Origin: Pseudaminobacter salicylatoxidans
GTDB taxonomy: Bacteria; Pseudomonadota; Alphaproteobacteria; Rhizobiales; Rhizobiaceae
Direction: 5' to 3'
DNA: 64,000 bases
NCBI RefSeq assembly: GCF_003148475.1
Contig: NZ_QGGG01000007.1
Span: 124,001 to 188,000, forward strand
Below the pieces are notes generated by a model. That model was not told the origin of the DNA, searched no databases, and was given only the letters and a program-made list of their open reading frames with translations. Shown here piece by piece: positions 9,440 through 17,225 of this stretch (its first letter is position 1; every line of letters begins with the position of its first letter). A program made the position numbers and the translations under genes.

Positions 9440-9512
9440 GGGGGAGCAGGCTGGCAGGAGTGCAGGCGGACGAACCGGCGCACGGCATCCGCCTCGCGCC
9501 GGTTCCGTTTCG

Positions 9513-9944
9513 TCAGAGCCCGAGCTGGCCTTTCAGGCCTGGCACGGCGTCCACGATTTTCTTCATCGCATCGGGGCCGACCGCCGCTTCGGCCTGCTCC
9601 AACAGTGTTTCGCCGGCCTGCTTGATCTGTTCGACGTCGAGCCCGCTGGCACGAAGCTGCGCGACACCGTTCACCAGTGCCCCGGCCTTTTCGCCGAGCA
9701 ATCCATTCACTGCCGATCCGATAGTGCCCAACAGGCCGCCGCCACCGCCTTCGGATACGGCCATGACGTCGTGGCTGTGAGCGAGGTCTTCGGCTCCGGG
9801 CACTTTCCCGAACAGAGAGGCAATGCGGTCTTCGCCCGCTTCGTGCTCGAGCACGGAGAGTATCGTGCCCACCGCCATTTCGGTCCTGGCCGGATCAAGG
9901 CCGGTTCTGGTCGAGATCGAAGAGATGATTTCCTGAGCGTTCAT
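9513..9944 (-). CDS. DUF2267/DUF2780-type helical protein
   Basis: The 143-residue protein has no signal peptide. The N-terminal half (ISSISTRTGLDPARTEMAVG ... LFGKVPGAEDLA) resembles small helical DUF2267/DUF2780 proteins. A Gly-rich linker (EGGGGGLLGTIG) follows, then a helical C-terminus rich in Ala, Leu and Val. Function is unknown for these families. It starts 9 bp after the stop of the secreted protein at 9954-10478 on the same strand, so the two are probably co-transcribed. Confidence 0.65.
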   Translation of the reverse strand: MNAQEIISSISTRTGLDPARTEMAVGTILSVLEHEAGEDRIASLFGKVPGAEDLAHSHDVMAVSEGGGGGLLGTIGSAVNGLLGEKAGALVNGVAQLRASGLDVEQIKQAGETLLEQAEAAVGPDAMKKIVDAVPGLKGQLGL

Positions 9945-9953
9945 GGCCTCTGC

Positions 9954-10478
9954 TCAACCTCCGGCTTTCAGGCGCGCGTCGCACTCGCGCCAATATTGCG
10001 CCCATTTTTCGTTCTGGGGAAGCGCACCTGCCTCCCTGGCGGCATGCCACTCGTTGGTGCAATTGAACAGGCGTTGCCGATAGCCCATTTTGCGCGGCAT
10101 GGGTTGCGCGTTGTGACCGTTCATCATCGTTTCCGCGGCGAGGCTGAACAATGGAGAAACGCTGCCTGCGGCCTGCCTTTGCGCATCCGGGGTCGCGGGA
10201 ATCGTGAAGAACGAGGGGGACCTAGTGGCTGGCGTATAGGTCCTGGAAGGAGCGGCTGCCGCGCCGCCCCTCATGGAGGCGCTGCAGTCGTGCAGATATT
10301 GCTGCCAGGTCTGACCGTGCAGCGTATTGGCTTTCTTGGCGGCGTCATATTTGGCGCTGCAGGCCTTGGTGACGTTCTGGGCCGCGGTGGGATTGGCCGC
10401 GAAAACGGCGGAAGGCAGGAAGAAAAGGGCTGCGCCGGCAAACAGGACGCTTGCCGGTATCAATGTCTTGAAGGTCAT
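9954..10478 (-). CDS. Secreted protein with a duplicated Cys-W-Y-Cys motif (PsiF-like)
   Basis: ATG 10478 is preceded by AAGGAGG. The 174-residue product has a signal peptide (1-28, ending SAVFAA). Two copies of a short module are seen in the mature protein: KACSAKYDAAKKANTLHGQ continuing to WQQYLHDC, and FNCTNEWHAAREAGALPQ continuing to WAQYWREC. Each has a Cys about 25-26 residues from a second Cys, with conserved Trp and Tyr. A Ser/Thr/Pro-rich linker joins them. This recalls the PsiF repeat of periplasmic proteins, but the match is loose. Likely periplasmic, with one disulfide per module; role unknown. Confidence 0.65.
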   Translation of the reverse strand: MTFKTLIPASVLFAGAALFFLPSAVFAANPTAAQNVTKACSAKYDAAKKANTLHGQTWQQYLHDCSASMRGGAAAAPSRTYTPATRSPSFFTIPATPDAQRQAAGSVSPLFSLAAETMMNGHNAQPMPRKMGYRQRLFNCTNEWHAAREAGALPQNEKWAQYWRECDARLKAGG

Positions 10479-10683
10479 TGGAACCTCCTTCGTTGATAGT
10501 GTCGCGTCGTGCGGCGCAGGCGGCATTTCCGCGTGAGCGGATTGCCCGCAAGTCGGCCGCACGGCTTTTCCCTGATTTGTGGCGTGGCGGAAGGGTGGAC
10601 ACCGGTTGACGAAAATTTGATGGATGCAAGCCCGCCACTCCACCGCATACTTGTGCCCGTAGACCACAAGAAAGGAGGATGAG

Positions 10684-11562
10684 ATGAACAGACCCGCGAT
10701 CACCCAGGCGATGATCGACGCCTACGACGAATATACCCACCTGACGCTCGACCGCCGGGCTTTCATGGATAAGCTGACCAGGCTGGCCGGGTCCGGCGCG
10801 GCGGCGGCCGCGATCGCGCCGCTGCTGGCGGCAAATTCGGCGCAGGCCGCGATCGTGGCCGAGGACGATGCGCGCGTGAAGGGAGAAGACATCACCTTTC
10901 CCGGCTCCAGGGGCGAGATGAAGGGCTATCTGGTGCGCCCGGCCGAGGCGAGCGGCAAGCTCGGCACCGTCATCGTCATTCACGAAAACCGCGGGCTCAA
11001 TCCGCACATCCGCGATGTGGCGCGGCGTGTCGCGCTGGAAGGGTTCATCGCGCTGGCCCCGGATTTCCTGTCTCCCCTTGGCGGCACGCCATCCGACGAG
11101 GACAAGGCGCGCGAGATGTTCAGCCAGCTCGCGCCCGAGCAGGCCATCGCCGATGGTGTCGCCACCGTGAGCTATCTGAAAACGCTCGACGGCGGCAACG
11201 GCAAGGTTGGCGCGATCGGTTTCTGCTGGGGCGGCGGGCTGGTCAACGATCTGGCCGTGAATGCGCCCGATCTCAATGCCGCCGTCGCCTATTACGGGCG
11301 TCAGCCGAAAAGCGAGGACGTGGCGAAGATCAAAGCGCCGCTGCTGCTGCACTATGCCGGCAAGGACGAGCGCATCAATGCCGGCATCGATGCCTACAAG
11401 GCAGCGCTCCAGTCCGGCGGCAAGGAATATGCCGTGCATGTCTATGACGGCGCGCAGCACGCCTTCAACAACGACACTTCCGCCGCGCGCTACGACAAGG
11501 CCGCTGCCGATCTGGCATGGCAGCGCACGGTCGCTTTCCTCAAGGAAAAGCTGTCGTCATAG
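10684..11562 (+). CDS. Dienelactone hydrolase family protein, exported (Tat-like signal)
   Basis: This 292-residue alpha/beta hydrolase follows an AGGAGG site. The N-terminus has a twin-arginine-like motif DRRAFMDKL at 23-31 and then a hydrophobic Ala-rich stretch ending NSAQA near residue 55, so export to the periplasm is likely. The hydrolase core has VIVIHENRGLNPHIRD (about 96-111), nucleophile Cys181 in GFCWGG, Asp228 in AGKDERI and His259 in DGAQHAF: the Cys-Asp-His triad of dienelactone hydrolases. It resembles E. coli YghX-type proteins. There are no aromatic-degradation genes nearby, so a true dienelactone substrate is not indicated. It is divergent from the secreted protein at 10478. 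Confidence 0.88.
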   Translation: MNRPAITQAMIDAYDEYTHLTLDRRAFMDKLTRLAGSGAAAAAIAPLLAANSAQAAIVAEDDARVKGEDITFPGSRGEMKGYLVRPAEASGKLGTVIVIHENRGLNPHIRDVARRVALEGFIALAPDFLSPLGGTPSDEDKAREMFSQLAPEQAIADGVATVSYLKTLDGGNGKVGAIGFCWGGGLVNDLAVNAPDLNAAVAYYGRQPKSEDVAKIKAPLLLHYAGKDERINAGIDAYKAALQSGGKEYAVHVYDGAQHAFNNDTSAARYDKAAADLAWQRTVAFLKEKLSS

Positions 11563-11732
11563 GAGATGGCATGGCCGGTCGCGTTAACCGGGCAAGGTAT
11601 CGCTTGGTTAATGCGGCCGGGAGCGCCACCCGCGAACTTGGTGCAAAAGGCGGCTTGTGCCGATCTCCATCCGGCTGGCTGAAGCCGTGTGGCAGGGGTT
11701 TTCACCACGGCGCGAGGAAAGTGGGCGCGCGC

Positions 11733-11933
11733 CTATATACTTGGATTGCGCTTGCTGCGCGCGGATGTGATGATCGCACGTGCATAGATCATCTTCATCG
11801 GAATAGGCATCCGAAGACGTTCTATGCGGTATAGTTCGTTGTTTATTGTCTTCAGCGCGCGCCAGAAGTCGTAATCACTTATCGTATGATCGGACGCCAG
11901 GCGGCTCGACATCTGAGCAACGTCAATCTTCAT
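11733..11933 (-). CDS. Small hypothetical protein (66 aa)
   Basis: The reading starts at ATG 11933, directly behind a strong ribosome-binding site (GGAGGATTGGC before ATG). It encodes 66 residues: an acidic-to-neutral N-terminal half (KIDVAQMSSRLASDHTISDY), a central helix (FWRALKTINNELYRIERLRM) and a basic end. GC is lower than in the surrounding genes. The frame is open further upstream but has no start signal there. I do not recognise it. The ribosome-binding site and amino-acid composition are the main support. Confidence 0.45.
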   Translation of the reverse strand: MKIDVAQMSSRLASDHTISDYDFWRALKTINNELYRIERLRMPIPMKMIYARAIITSARSKRNPSI

Positions 11934-12264
11934 GCCAATCCTCCGAACGGCGCCGCCCCCGCCGTCTCGGTTTCGAGTCGAATCTGGATGGATTGTGCCA
12001 GCCATGCCGGTGGGATCAATCCACCCCCATGGTTCAAACTGTGCAAAAACCCTTAAGGTTAATGCCTCATTTACCACTAAAATTTTAACGATTGGCGGAT
12101 TTGCAAGCGCCGGTTGTTCCGGCGCCTGTCGAACGGGCCGCTGGAGCAGCGAGTGTTGCGACGAACGCGCTTCCGCTGCCCCGGCCGGGGTTTTCTGGCC
12201 GCATTTGTGCAACGTCAGACGATACCGTCCGGCTGCAAAATGCTCTGTCGGGATGGAAGCGGCG
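11934..12264. other. 331-bp gap without a recognisable gene
   Basis: This stretch separates the small 66-aa reading frame from the thioesterase gene, both on the minus strand. It contains an AT-rich core near 12040-12095 (CCTTAAGGTTAATG and CTAAAATTTTAACG) that could hold a promoter for the 66-aa gene. Open frames here look like non-coding GC-rich DNA. No RNA fold, repeat or terminator was recognised. Confidence 0.4.
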
Positions 12265-12750
12265 TCAGCCCTTCCTGCGCTTGATGCCGATCGCGCGGCC
12301 TGCGCGCTCGGGCACCGGCAGGGCGGCATGGGCGGCAGCCGTGGCCTGGAGCTTTTCCATGACGTCCTCGGGGAAGGGCGCGACCTTGGGCCCGTTCATG
12401 TCGACATGCAGCGACAGCGTCTCGGCGGTTGCGGCAAGCCACCCGTCCACATGATGGATCTCCTGATAGGTGCGCAAGCGCTTCTCGTCGTAATCGAGAA
12501 CCTGGAATGTCACCGTCACCTTGTCGCCCAGGAGCAATTCGCGCACATAGCACAGGTGCACTTCGGCGGTGTAGAGGGTCAGCCTGCGGTCGCGCGCATA
12601 CTCCGCGCCAAGGCTCAACAGGTCGAGGGCGGCCTCGGAGCCACGATCGAATATGACGTGGTAATAGGCCATGTTGAGGTGGCCGTTATAGTCGATCCAG
12701 TCTTTCTCCATCTCCATGACATGGGAGACGAAGGGGGCAGGAAGGGGCAT
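12265..12750 (-). CDS. Hotdog-fold thioesterase family protein
   Basis: The 161-residue protein carries the hotdog signature DWIDYNGHLNMAYYHVIFD at about 15-33, with the Asp and Asn-Gly-His typical of 4-hydroxybenzoyl-CoA-type thioesterases, followed by AEVHLCYVRELLLGDKVTV. It should cleave an acyl-CoA thioester in the cytosol; the acyl group is unknown. Start ATG 12750 is preferred because GAGGAAA lies seven bases upstream. In-frame ATGs at 12765 and 12792 would add 5 or 14 residues. It is divergent from the FAD oxidase gene. Confidence 0.82.
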   Translation of the reverse strand: MPLPAPFVSHVMEMEKDWIDYNGHLNMAYYHVIFDRGSEAALDLLSLGAEYARDRRLTLYTAEVHLCYVRELLLGDKVTVTFQVLDYDEKRLRTYQEIHHVDGWLAATAETLSLHVDMNGPKVAPFPEDVMEKLQATAAAHAALPVPERAGRAIGIKRRKG

Positions 12751-12837
12751 TGACAGTTTCCTCATTTCGGCGTTTCCAAGAGCTCTATCCATAAACGCTT
12801 CTCACTGACTGCTCATAGTCCAATAGCGGAGGAATCG

Positions 12838-14247
12838 ATGGCTTTACGCGACGTGGCGGCAGCCGAGCGCAACGATGAGGGGATTTCGGCGGTGCTCGGC
12901 ATCCTCAGGCAGCGCTTCGGCGAACGGTTCCAGACCGGCGCGTCGATTCGCGAGCAGCACGGCCACACCACCACCTATATTCCGAACCAGATGCCGGACG
13001 GCGTGGTGTTTCCCGAGAACGTGGAAGAGGTGCAGGAAATCGTGCGGGCCTGCGCGGCGCATCGCGTGCCGATCATTCCCTTCGGCACCGGCACCTCGCT
13101 GGAGGGGCAGGTGAATGCGCCCGGCGGCGGCATTTCGCTGGACATGTCGCGCATGAACCGCATCCTGGCCGTCAATGCCGAGGATCTCGACTGCGTCGTG
13201 GAACCGGGCGTGACGCGCGAGGAACTGAACACCCATCTGCGCGATACCGGCCTGTTCTTTCCCATCGATCCGGGCGCCAATGCCAGCCTTGGCGGCATGG
13301 CCTCCACCCGCGCGTCGGGTACCAATGCCGTGCGTTACGGTACCATGCGCGAGAACGTGCTGGCGCTGACGGCGGTGACTGCCGACGGCCGCGCGATCAC
13401 CACCGCCAGCCGTGCCAGGAAAAGCTCGGCCGGCTACGATCTGACGCGCTTGCTGGTCGGCTCGGAAGGAACGCTCGGCATCATCACCTCGCTGACCTTG
13501 AAGCTCTACGGCATTCCGCAGGCGATTTCCGGCGGGGTGTGCCCGTTTCCGTCGGTGGAAGCGGCCTGCAATGCGGTGATCATGACGATCCAGATGGGCA
13601 TTCCGATTGCGCGCATCGAACTGGCCAACGGCTTGCAGATGCGGGCGATAAATCAGTATTCGCACCTTGATTATCCGGAAAGCCCCTGCCTGTTCGTGGA
13701 GTTCCACGGCAGCGAAGCAGGCGTTGCCGAACAGGCCGAAACCTTCGGCGAGATCGCGACCGAATATGGCGGCGGCCCCTTCCTCTGGACGGGGGTGGCC
13801 GAGGAGCGCGCGAAGCTCTGGAAGGCCCGCCACGATGCCTATTGGGCGTCGCTGACGCTGCGGCCCGGCGCCAAGGGACTTTCGACCGATGTCTGCGTGC
13901 CGATTTCGCGGCTTGCCGAATGCATCGCCGAAACCGAGGCCGACATTGCCCGCACGGGCCTGATAGCGCCTATCGTCGGCCATGTCGGTGACGGCAATTT
14001 CCACACGCTGGTGCTGATGGACACGAACGAGCCCAAAGAGATCGAGCAGGCCGAGGAGTTCGTCGGGCGGCTCAATATGCGCGCCATTGCCATGGGCGGC
14101 ACCTGCACCGGCGAGCATGGCGTGGGGCAGGGCAAGAAGGGCTTCCTGCGCCATGAACTCGGCGAGGCGGTGGATGTCATGCGCTCGATCAAGACCGCGC
14201 TCGACCCGCTCGATATTCTCAATCCGGGCAAGGTGCTGCCAGGCTAA
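12838..14247 (+). CDS. FAD-linked oxidase, D-lactate dehydrogenase/glycolate oxidase (GlcD-like) family
   Basis: This 469-residue flavoprotein follows a GGAGGAATCG site. The FAD-binding PCMH domain is visible in PFGTGTSLEG (81-90) and GGMASTRASGTNAVRYGTMR (152-171). The C-terminal FAD-oxidase domain includes PIVGHVGDGNFHTLVL and GEHGVGQGKKGFLRHELG. It should oxidise a 2-hydroxy acid such as D-lactate or glycolate, passing electrons to the respiratory chain. No glcE or glcF genes follow, so the single-subunit D-lactate dehydrogenase type is more likely than glycolate oxidase. There is no signal peptide. It is divergent from the thioesterase gene. Confidence 0.9.
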   Translation: MALRDVAAAERNDEGISAVLGILRQRFGERFQTGASIREQHGHTTTYIPNQMPDGVVFPENVEEVQEIVRACAAHRVPIIPFGTGTSLEGQVNAPGGGISLDMSRMNRILAVNAEDLDCVVEPGVTREELNTHLRDTGLFFPIDPGANASLGGMASTRASGTNAVRYGTMRENVLALTAVTADGRAITTASRARKSSAGYDLTRLLVGSEGTLGIITSLTLKLYGIPQAISGGVCPFPSVEAACNAVIMTIQMGIPIARIELANGLQMRAINQYSHLDYPESPCLFVEFHGSEAGVAEQAETFGEIATEYGGGPFLWTGVAEERAKLWKARHDAYWASLTLRPGAKGLSTDVCVPISRLAECIAETEADIARTGLIAPIVGHVGDGNFHTLVLMDTNEPKEIEQAEEFVGRLNMRAIAMGGTCTGEHGVGQGKKGFLRHELGEAVDVMRSIKTALDPLDILNPGKVLPG

Positions 14248-14257
14248 GGCTCGAACC

Positions 14258-15040
14258 TCACGTGCCCATGAATAGCGAAGTCAGCACATAGCCGCCCCAG
14301 CCGATCAGGGCGACGCCGGCGGCCTTGCCGATCCAGTGGCCCGCCGGCGCCAGCTTTTCCACCAGAACGAAAAGCGCGATGGCGGCAATCCAGGCAAAGC
14401 TCATCACGCCGCCGACGAACAGCAGCAGCATCAACATCCAGCAGCACCCAAGGCAGTAAAGGCCATGGGTGCTGCCCATTGCAAACGCGCCGCGGCGGCC
14501 GCCGCGCCAATGCTGCAGCACGAAATCCAGCGGCGAACGGCAGTGGCGCAGGCAGGACTGTTTCAGCGGCGTCCATTGATAGACGCCGGCTGCGACCAGA
14601 AGCGCGGCCGTCAGCGCCACGCTCGTGGTCTGCAACATGGGTGACAGCAGATTGGCGCGGTCGAGGCCGTATTGCAGCGCCACCGCAAGCGCGCTGAAGC
14701 CGGCCCAGACGGCAAGATAACCGAGACCGAACAGGCTGGTCGGGCCGATAGCCGCGCTGCCGGCATTCCGCTTGCGGGCGATGACGTCGTAGAACAGCAG
14801 CATCGGCGCAGCGCTTGGCAACATCATCGCCGCCATCATCGCAACCCACATGGCAAATGTCAGCGCGGCCTGCCCGCCGGTCCAGCCGGGCGGAGACATG
14901 GCCATGCCCATGTCGTCCATCTCGGGCATGGCGGCGTCCACGCCGAACAGCAGATAGGCCCAGCTCGCGGCAATGGCGGCAAGCAGTATCAGTATGACGA
15001 TCGTCCGGTCATGCCGGTGCAGGGCAACGAGGAGCGTCAC
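14258..15040 (-). CDS. DUF2182 integral membrane protein
   Basis: The 260-residue protein starts with GTG at 15040. About six membrane segments are visible, beginning TIVILILLAAIAASWAYLLF (about 13-32). The DUF2182 hallmark WVAMMAAMMLPSAAPMLLFY follows at about 65-84, and the Cys/His-rich LKQSCLRHCRSP and GLYCLGCCWMLMLL come later. DUF2182 proteins are predicted metal-binding membrane proteins of unknown function. It lies 59 bp downstream of the DUF1326 gene on the same strand; these two families are commonly neighbours. The clustered Met, Cys and His residues suggest a metal site, by inference. Confidence 0.88.
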   Translation of the reverse strand: MTLLVALHRHDRTIVILILLAAIAASWAYLLFGVDAAMPEMDDMGMAMSPPGWTGGQAALTFAMWVAMMAAMMLPSAAPMLLFYDVIARKRNAGSAAIGPTSLFGLGYLAVWAGFSALAVALQYGLDRANLLSPMLQTTSVALTAALLVAAGVYQWTPLKQSCLRHCRSPLDFVLQHWRGGRRGAFAMGSTHGLYCLGCCWMLMLLLFVGGVMSFAWIAAIALFVLVEKLAPAGHWIGKAAGVALIGWGGYVLTSLFMGT

Positions 15041-15099
15041 GGGTCACGTCTTTTCAGCAAAACCAAACGATGCGCCGGGACTGCCCCGGCGCGCGCGTG

Positions 15100-15732
15100 T
15101 CAGGCTGCGACGCCCTGCGGCGTCTGCACCACATGGGCAAGCGAACTGTGCGTTCCCTCCGTCTTGAACGCGATAGCACCCATGCTGCTGATGTTGGCCG
15201 AAGCGACCTCGGCCATGCGGTGCTCGAAACCTTCCGGCATCACCACCTCGATGCGGTGCGGTTGACCGGTGACGGGGTTCCTGATCGGCTCCACCTCGGT
15301 CTCGATCACTCCGGGTACGATAATCCTGGCGGTACGGCCATCCCGATCGAAGACGAAGGTGAATGGCGCGATGATCGGGTCATGCATCCTGGTCACGATC
15401 AGGCTGAAGATATGAAACAACGTTCCCTCGGCCGAATTTTCGCCTGACAGGATCGCACCCAGCGCATCGCGCTGTTCTGGGCTTGCCCGCTCGTCGAGTA
15501 TCGGCTGGGCCTCGCCATTGCCCTCATGCAAGGCGCCGGGAAAATGCACGGTGACGCAGAAGCACAGATCATCGAGCTTCACGTCCCGAAAATGGCCCTT
15601 GGTGATGTGCATGCCCACCAGGCCCTCGCAATAGCCTTTCGTCGGCCTTGCGTTGAAATCGCAGGGGCAGCCGAAGGCGCAACTGCAATTCTTGATCCAG
15701 TCCCCTTCCAACCTCCAATCGGCGAAAGTCAT
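15100..15732 (-). CDS. DUF1326 family protein
   Basis: ATG 15732 follows GGGAGGAAAAC, giving 210 residues. The N-terminus has a cysteine cluster, NCSCAFGCPCDFNARPTKGY (about 14-33), characteristic of DUF1326. The rest is soluble and beta-rich. Function is unknown. The cysteines suggest metal or redox chemistry. Its partner is the DUF2182 membrane gene downstream. A minus-strand extension to 15900 is open but lacks family similarity. It is divergent from the gene at 15940. Confidence 0.87.
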   Translation of the reverse strand: MTFADWRLEGDWIKNCSCAFGCPCDFNARPTKGYCEGLVGMHITKGHFRDVKLDDLCFCVTVHFPGALHEGNGEAQPILDERASPEQRDALGAILSGENSAEGTLFHIFSLIVTRMHDPIIAPFTFVFDRDGRTARIIVPGVIETEVEPIRNPVTGQPHRIEVVMPEGFEHRMAEVASANISSMGAIAFKTEGTHSSLAHVVQTPQGVAA

Positions 15733-15939
15733 GTTTTCCTCCCTAGATAATCCAGACTTCTGGAAATCCGTCAGGTCGGACGGCGGAGGCACATTCGGCC
15801 AGACTACGCAATCTAGCATGAAACCGGGATCGTGAGAATCAGGCGTTTCGTCGGAGAGCGGCTTGACTGTTGCAACTTGCGCCAAACATTCTGGGTGCAT
15901 TCCCTTTCTGGAGACACCCGCAGGCGAGGAGCAGACGAG

Positions 15940-16476
15940 ATGGCGATATCACGCAAGGAAGAGGCACGGGCACTGAACGCGGATGAACGCGAGCTGGTCG
16001 AGAAATCGCACCATCCGGCTGTCCAGGAGCTTTCCGATGCGGACCTGTCGGACCTGGTCAAGCTCATGCGCGAGCGACGCGACAAGGCGCAGGCCGACGT
16101 GTTTCGCCGTCGCCGGGAAATTCGCGGCAAGGGCGCACCGAAGGGCGCGAAACCGGCCACGGGCGAAGCCGGTTCGCGCACCAAGCTTGCCGTGCTCGCC
16201 ATGGCCATGCGCCGGCTGAACACCGAGACCGAGCGCCGGCGGCAACTGGCGGCCAGTCTTGAGCATATCGAGAATGCGCAGCGCGCCCTTGAGATGAAGA
16301 AAAAGAAGGCGGAGGCGCGCGCATCGGATTTCAACACGCGCCATGCCCATAATGGCATGCGGGCGAATGCCAGCCGCAAGCCCAAGAACCTGATCCGGCC
16401 GATGGAGCTCGGGCGCCAGCGCAAGGCGGCGCAGGTGGCGCAGGCCAAGCGCGATGCCCGCGGCCAGAACCCGTGA
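15940..16476 (+). CDS. Conserved-looking basic hypothetical protein
   Basis: ATG 15940 follows CGAGGAGCAG. The 178-residue product is very highly charged and basic, mostly helical, with no signal or membrane segment. Segments include ELSDADLSDLVKLMRERRDK, RRQLAASLEHIENAQRALEM followed by KKKKAEARASD, and a basic tail. It looks nucleic-acid binding by composition only. I do not recognise the family. It lies between the divergent DUF1326 gene and an acetyltransferase gene downstream. Confidence 0.7.
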   Translation: MAISRKEEARALNADERELVEKSHHPAVQELSDADLSDLVKLMRERRDKAQADVFRRRREIRGKGAPKGAKPATGEAGSRTKLAVLAMAMRRLNTETERRRQLAASLEHIENAQRALEMKKKKAEARASDFNTRHAHNGMRANASRKPKNLIRPMELGRQRKAAQVAQAKRDARGQNP

Positions 16477-16672
16477 GATCACGAGCCCGTCACTTCCGAC
16501 ACCGTTGACTTCGGCATCCGGCCAGGAGAAAAGACAACCGGTCCACAAGGATGTTTATGCGCAGAGAACTCATTTCGAGAATGTCCGCCTGAGGGCGGAT
16601 GACGGCGGCAACGCCGCGCGACGACGCGTGCGCGCCGCTCTCTGTTTTTTCATAACATCACGGATCATACTC

Positions 16673-17119
16673 ATGACAACCACTACGGACATTCGTCCCT
16701 ATGCGGCCGCGTGCGACCGCGAACGCCTTCTCGACATCTGGCTGGCGGCCTCGCGTGTCGGCCATTCCTTCCTCGGTGAAGCCGATCTTTTGGCGCAGAT
16801 GAAAATCGTCGGAGACGTTTATCTGCCCAAGGCCGAAAACTGGGTCATCGTCGCAGATGGCCGTCCGGCCGGCTTTATCGGCCTGCTCGACAATTTCATC
16901 GGCGGGCTTTTCGTGGACCCGTCCCATCACGGACAGGGCCTGGGGAAGCAGCTTGTGCTTCACGCAGCGCGGCTGAAGGGCGCACTCGACGTCGAGGTCT
17001 ACGCCGACAACCGCGATGCCTGCCTGTTCTACGCGCGCCTGGGGTTTGCCGAGACCGCGCGGCTTGCGCAGGACGATGAAGGGCGCCCGCTTGCGGTGAT
17101 CCGCATGCACAGACCGTGA
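16673..17119 (+). CDS. GNAT family N-acetyltransferase (YjaB-like)
   Basis: The 148-residue protein begins MTTTTDIRPYAAACDRERLL. It has the GNAT core: WLAASRVGHSFLGEADLL, then VADGRPAGFIGLLDNFIGGL, the acetyl-CoA loop VDPSHHGQGLGKQLVLHA (about 82-99), and a C-terminal YADNRDACLFYARLGF. The pattern resembles E. coli YjaB. The acceptor substrate is unknown. The ATG at 16673 was chosen by alignment with the family. There is no strong ribosome-binding site, and about 196 bp of non-coding DNA precede it. A stem-loop follows the stop. Confidence 0.85.
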   Translation: MTTTTDIRPYAAACDRERLLDIWLAASRVGHSFLGEADLLAQMKIVGDVYLPKAENWVIVADGRPAGFIGLLDNFIGGLFVDPSHHGQGLGKQLVLHAARLKGALDVEVYADNRDACLFYARLGFAETARLAQDDEGRPLAVIRMHRP

Positions 17120-17126
17120 CACGATC

Positions 17127-17155
17127 TGGCCGGGGGACATCTGTTCCCCCGGCCA
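17127..17155 (+). terminator. Strong stem-loop after the YjaB-like gene
   Basis: An 11-bp stem, TGGCCGGGGGA with TCCCCCGGCCA (17127-17137 with 17145-17155), and a 7-nt loop lie 7 bp after the stop codon. The following CATGCCTCTTTAT is only weakly T-rich, so this is a likely but imperfect intrinsic terminator. Confidence 0.6.
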
Positions 17156-17225
17156 ACATGCCTCTTTATCGACACGCTCATAAGGGTACAGTGCTGGCTC
17201 GTTTGGGGCGAATTGCCGGAGTGAG

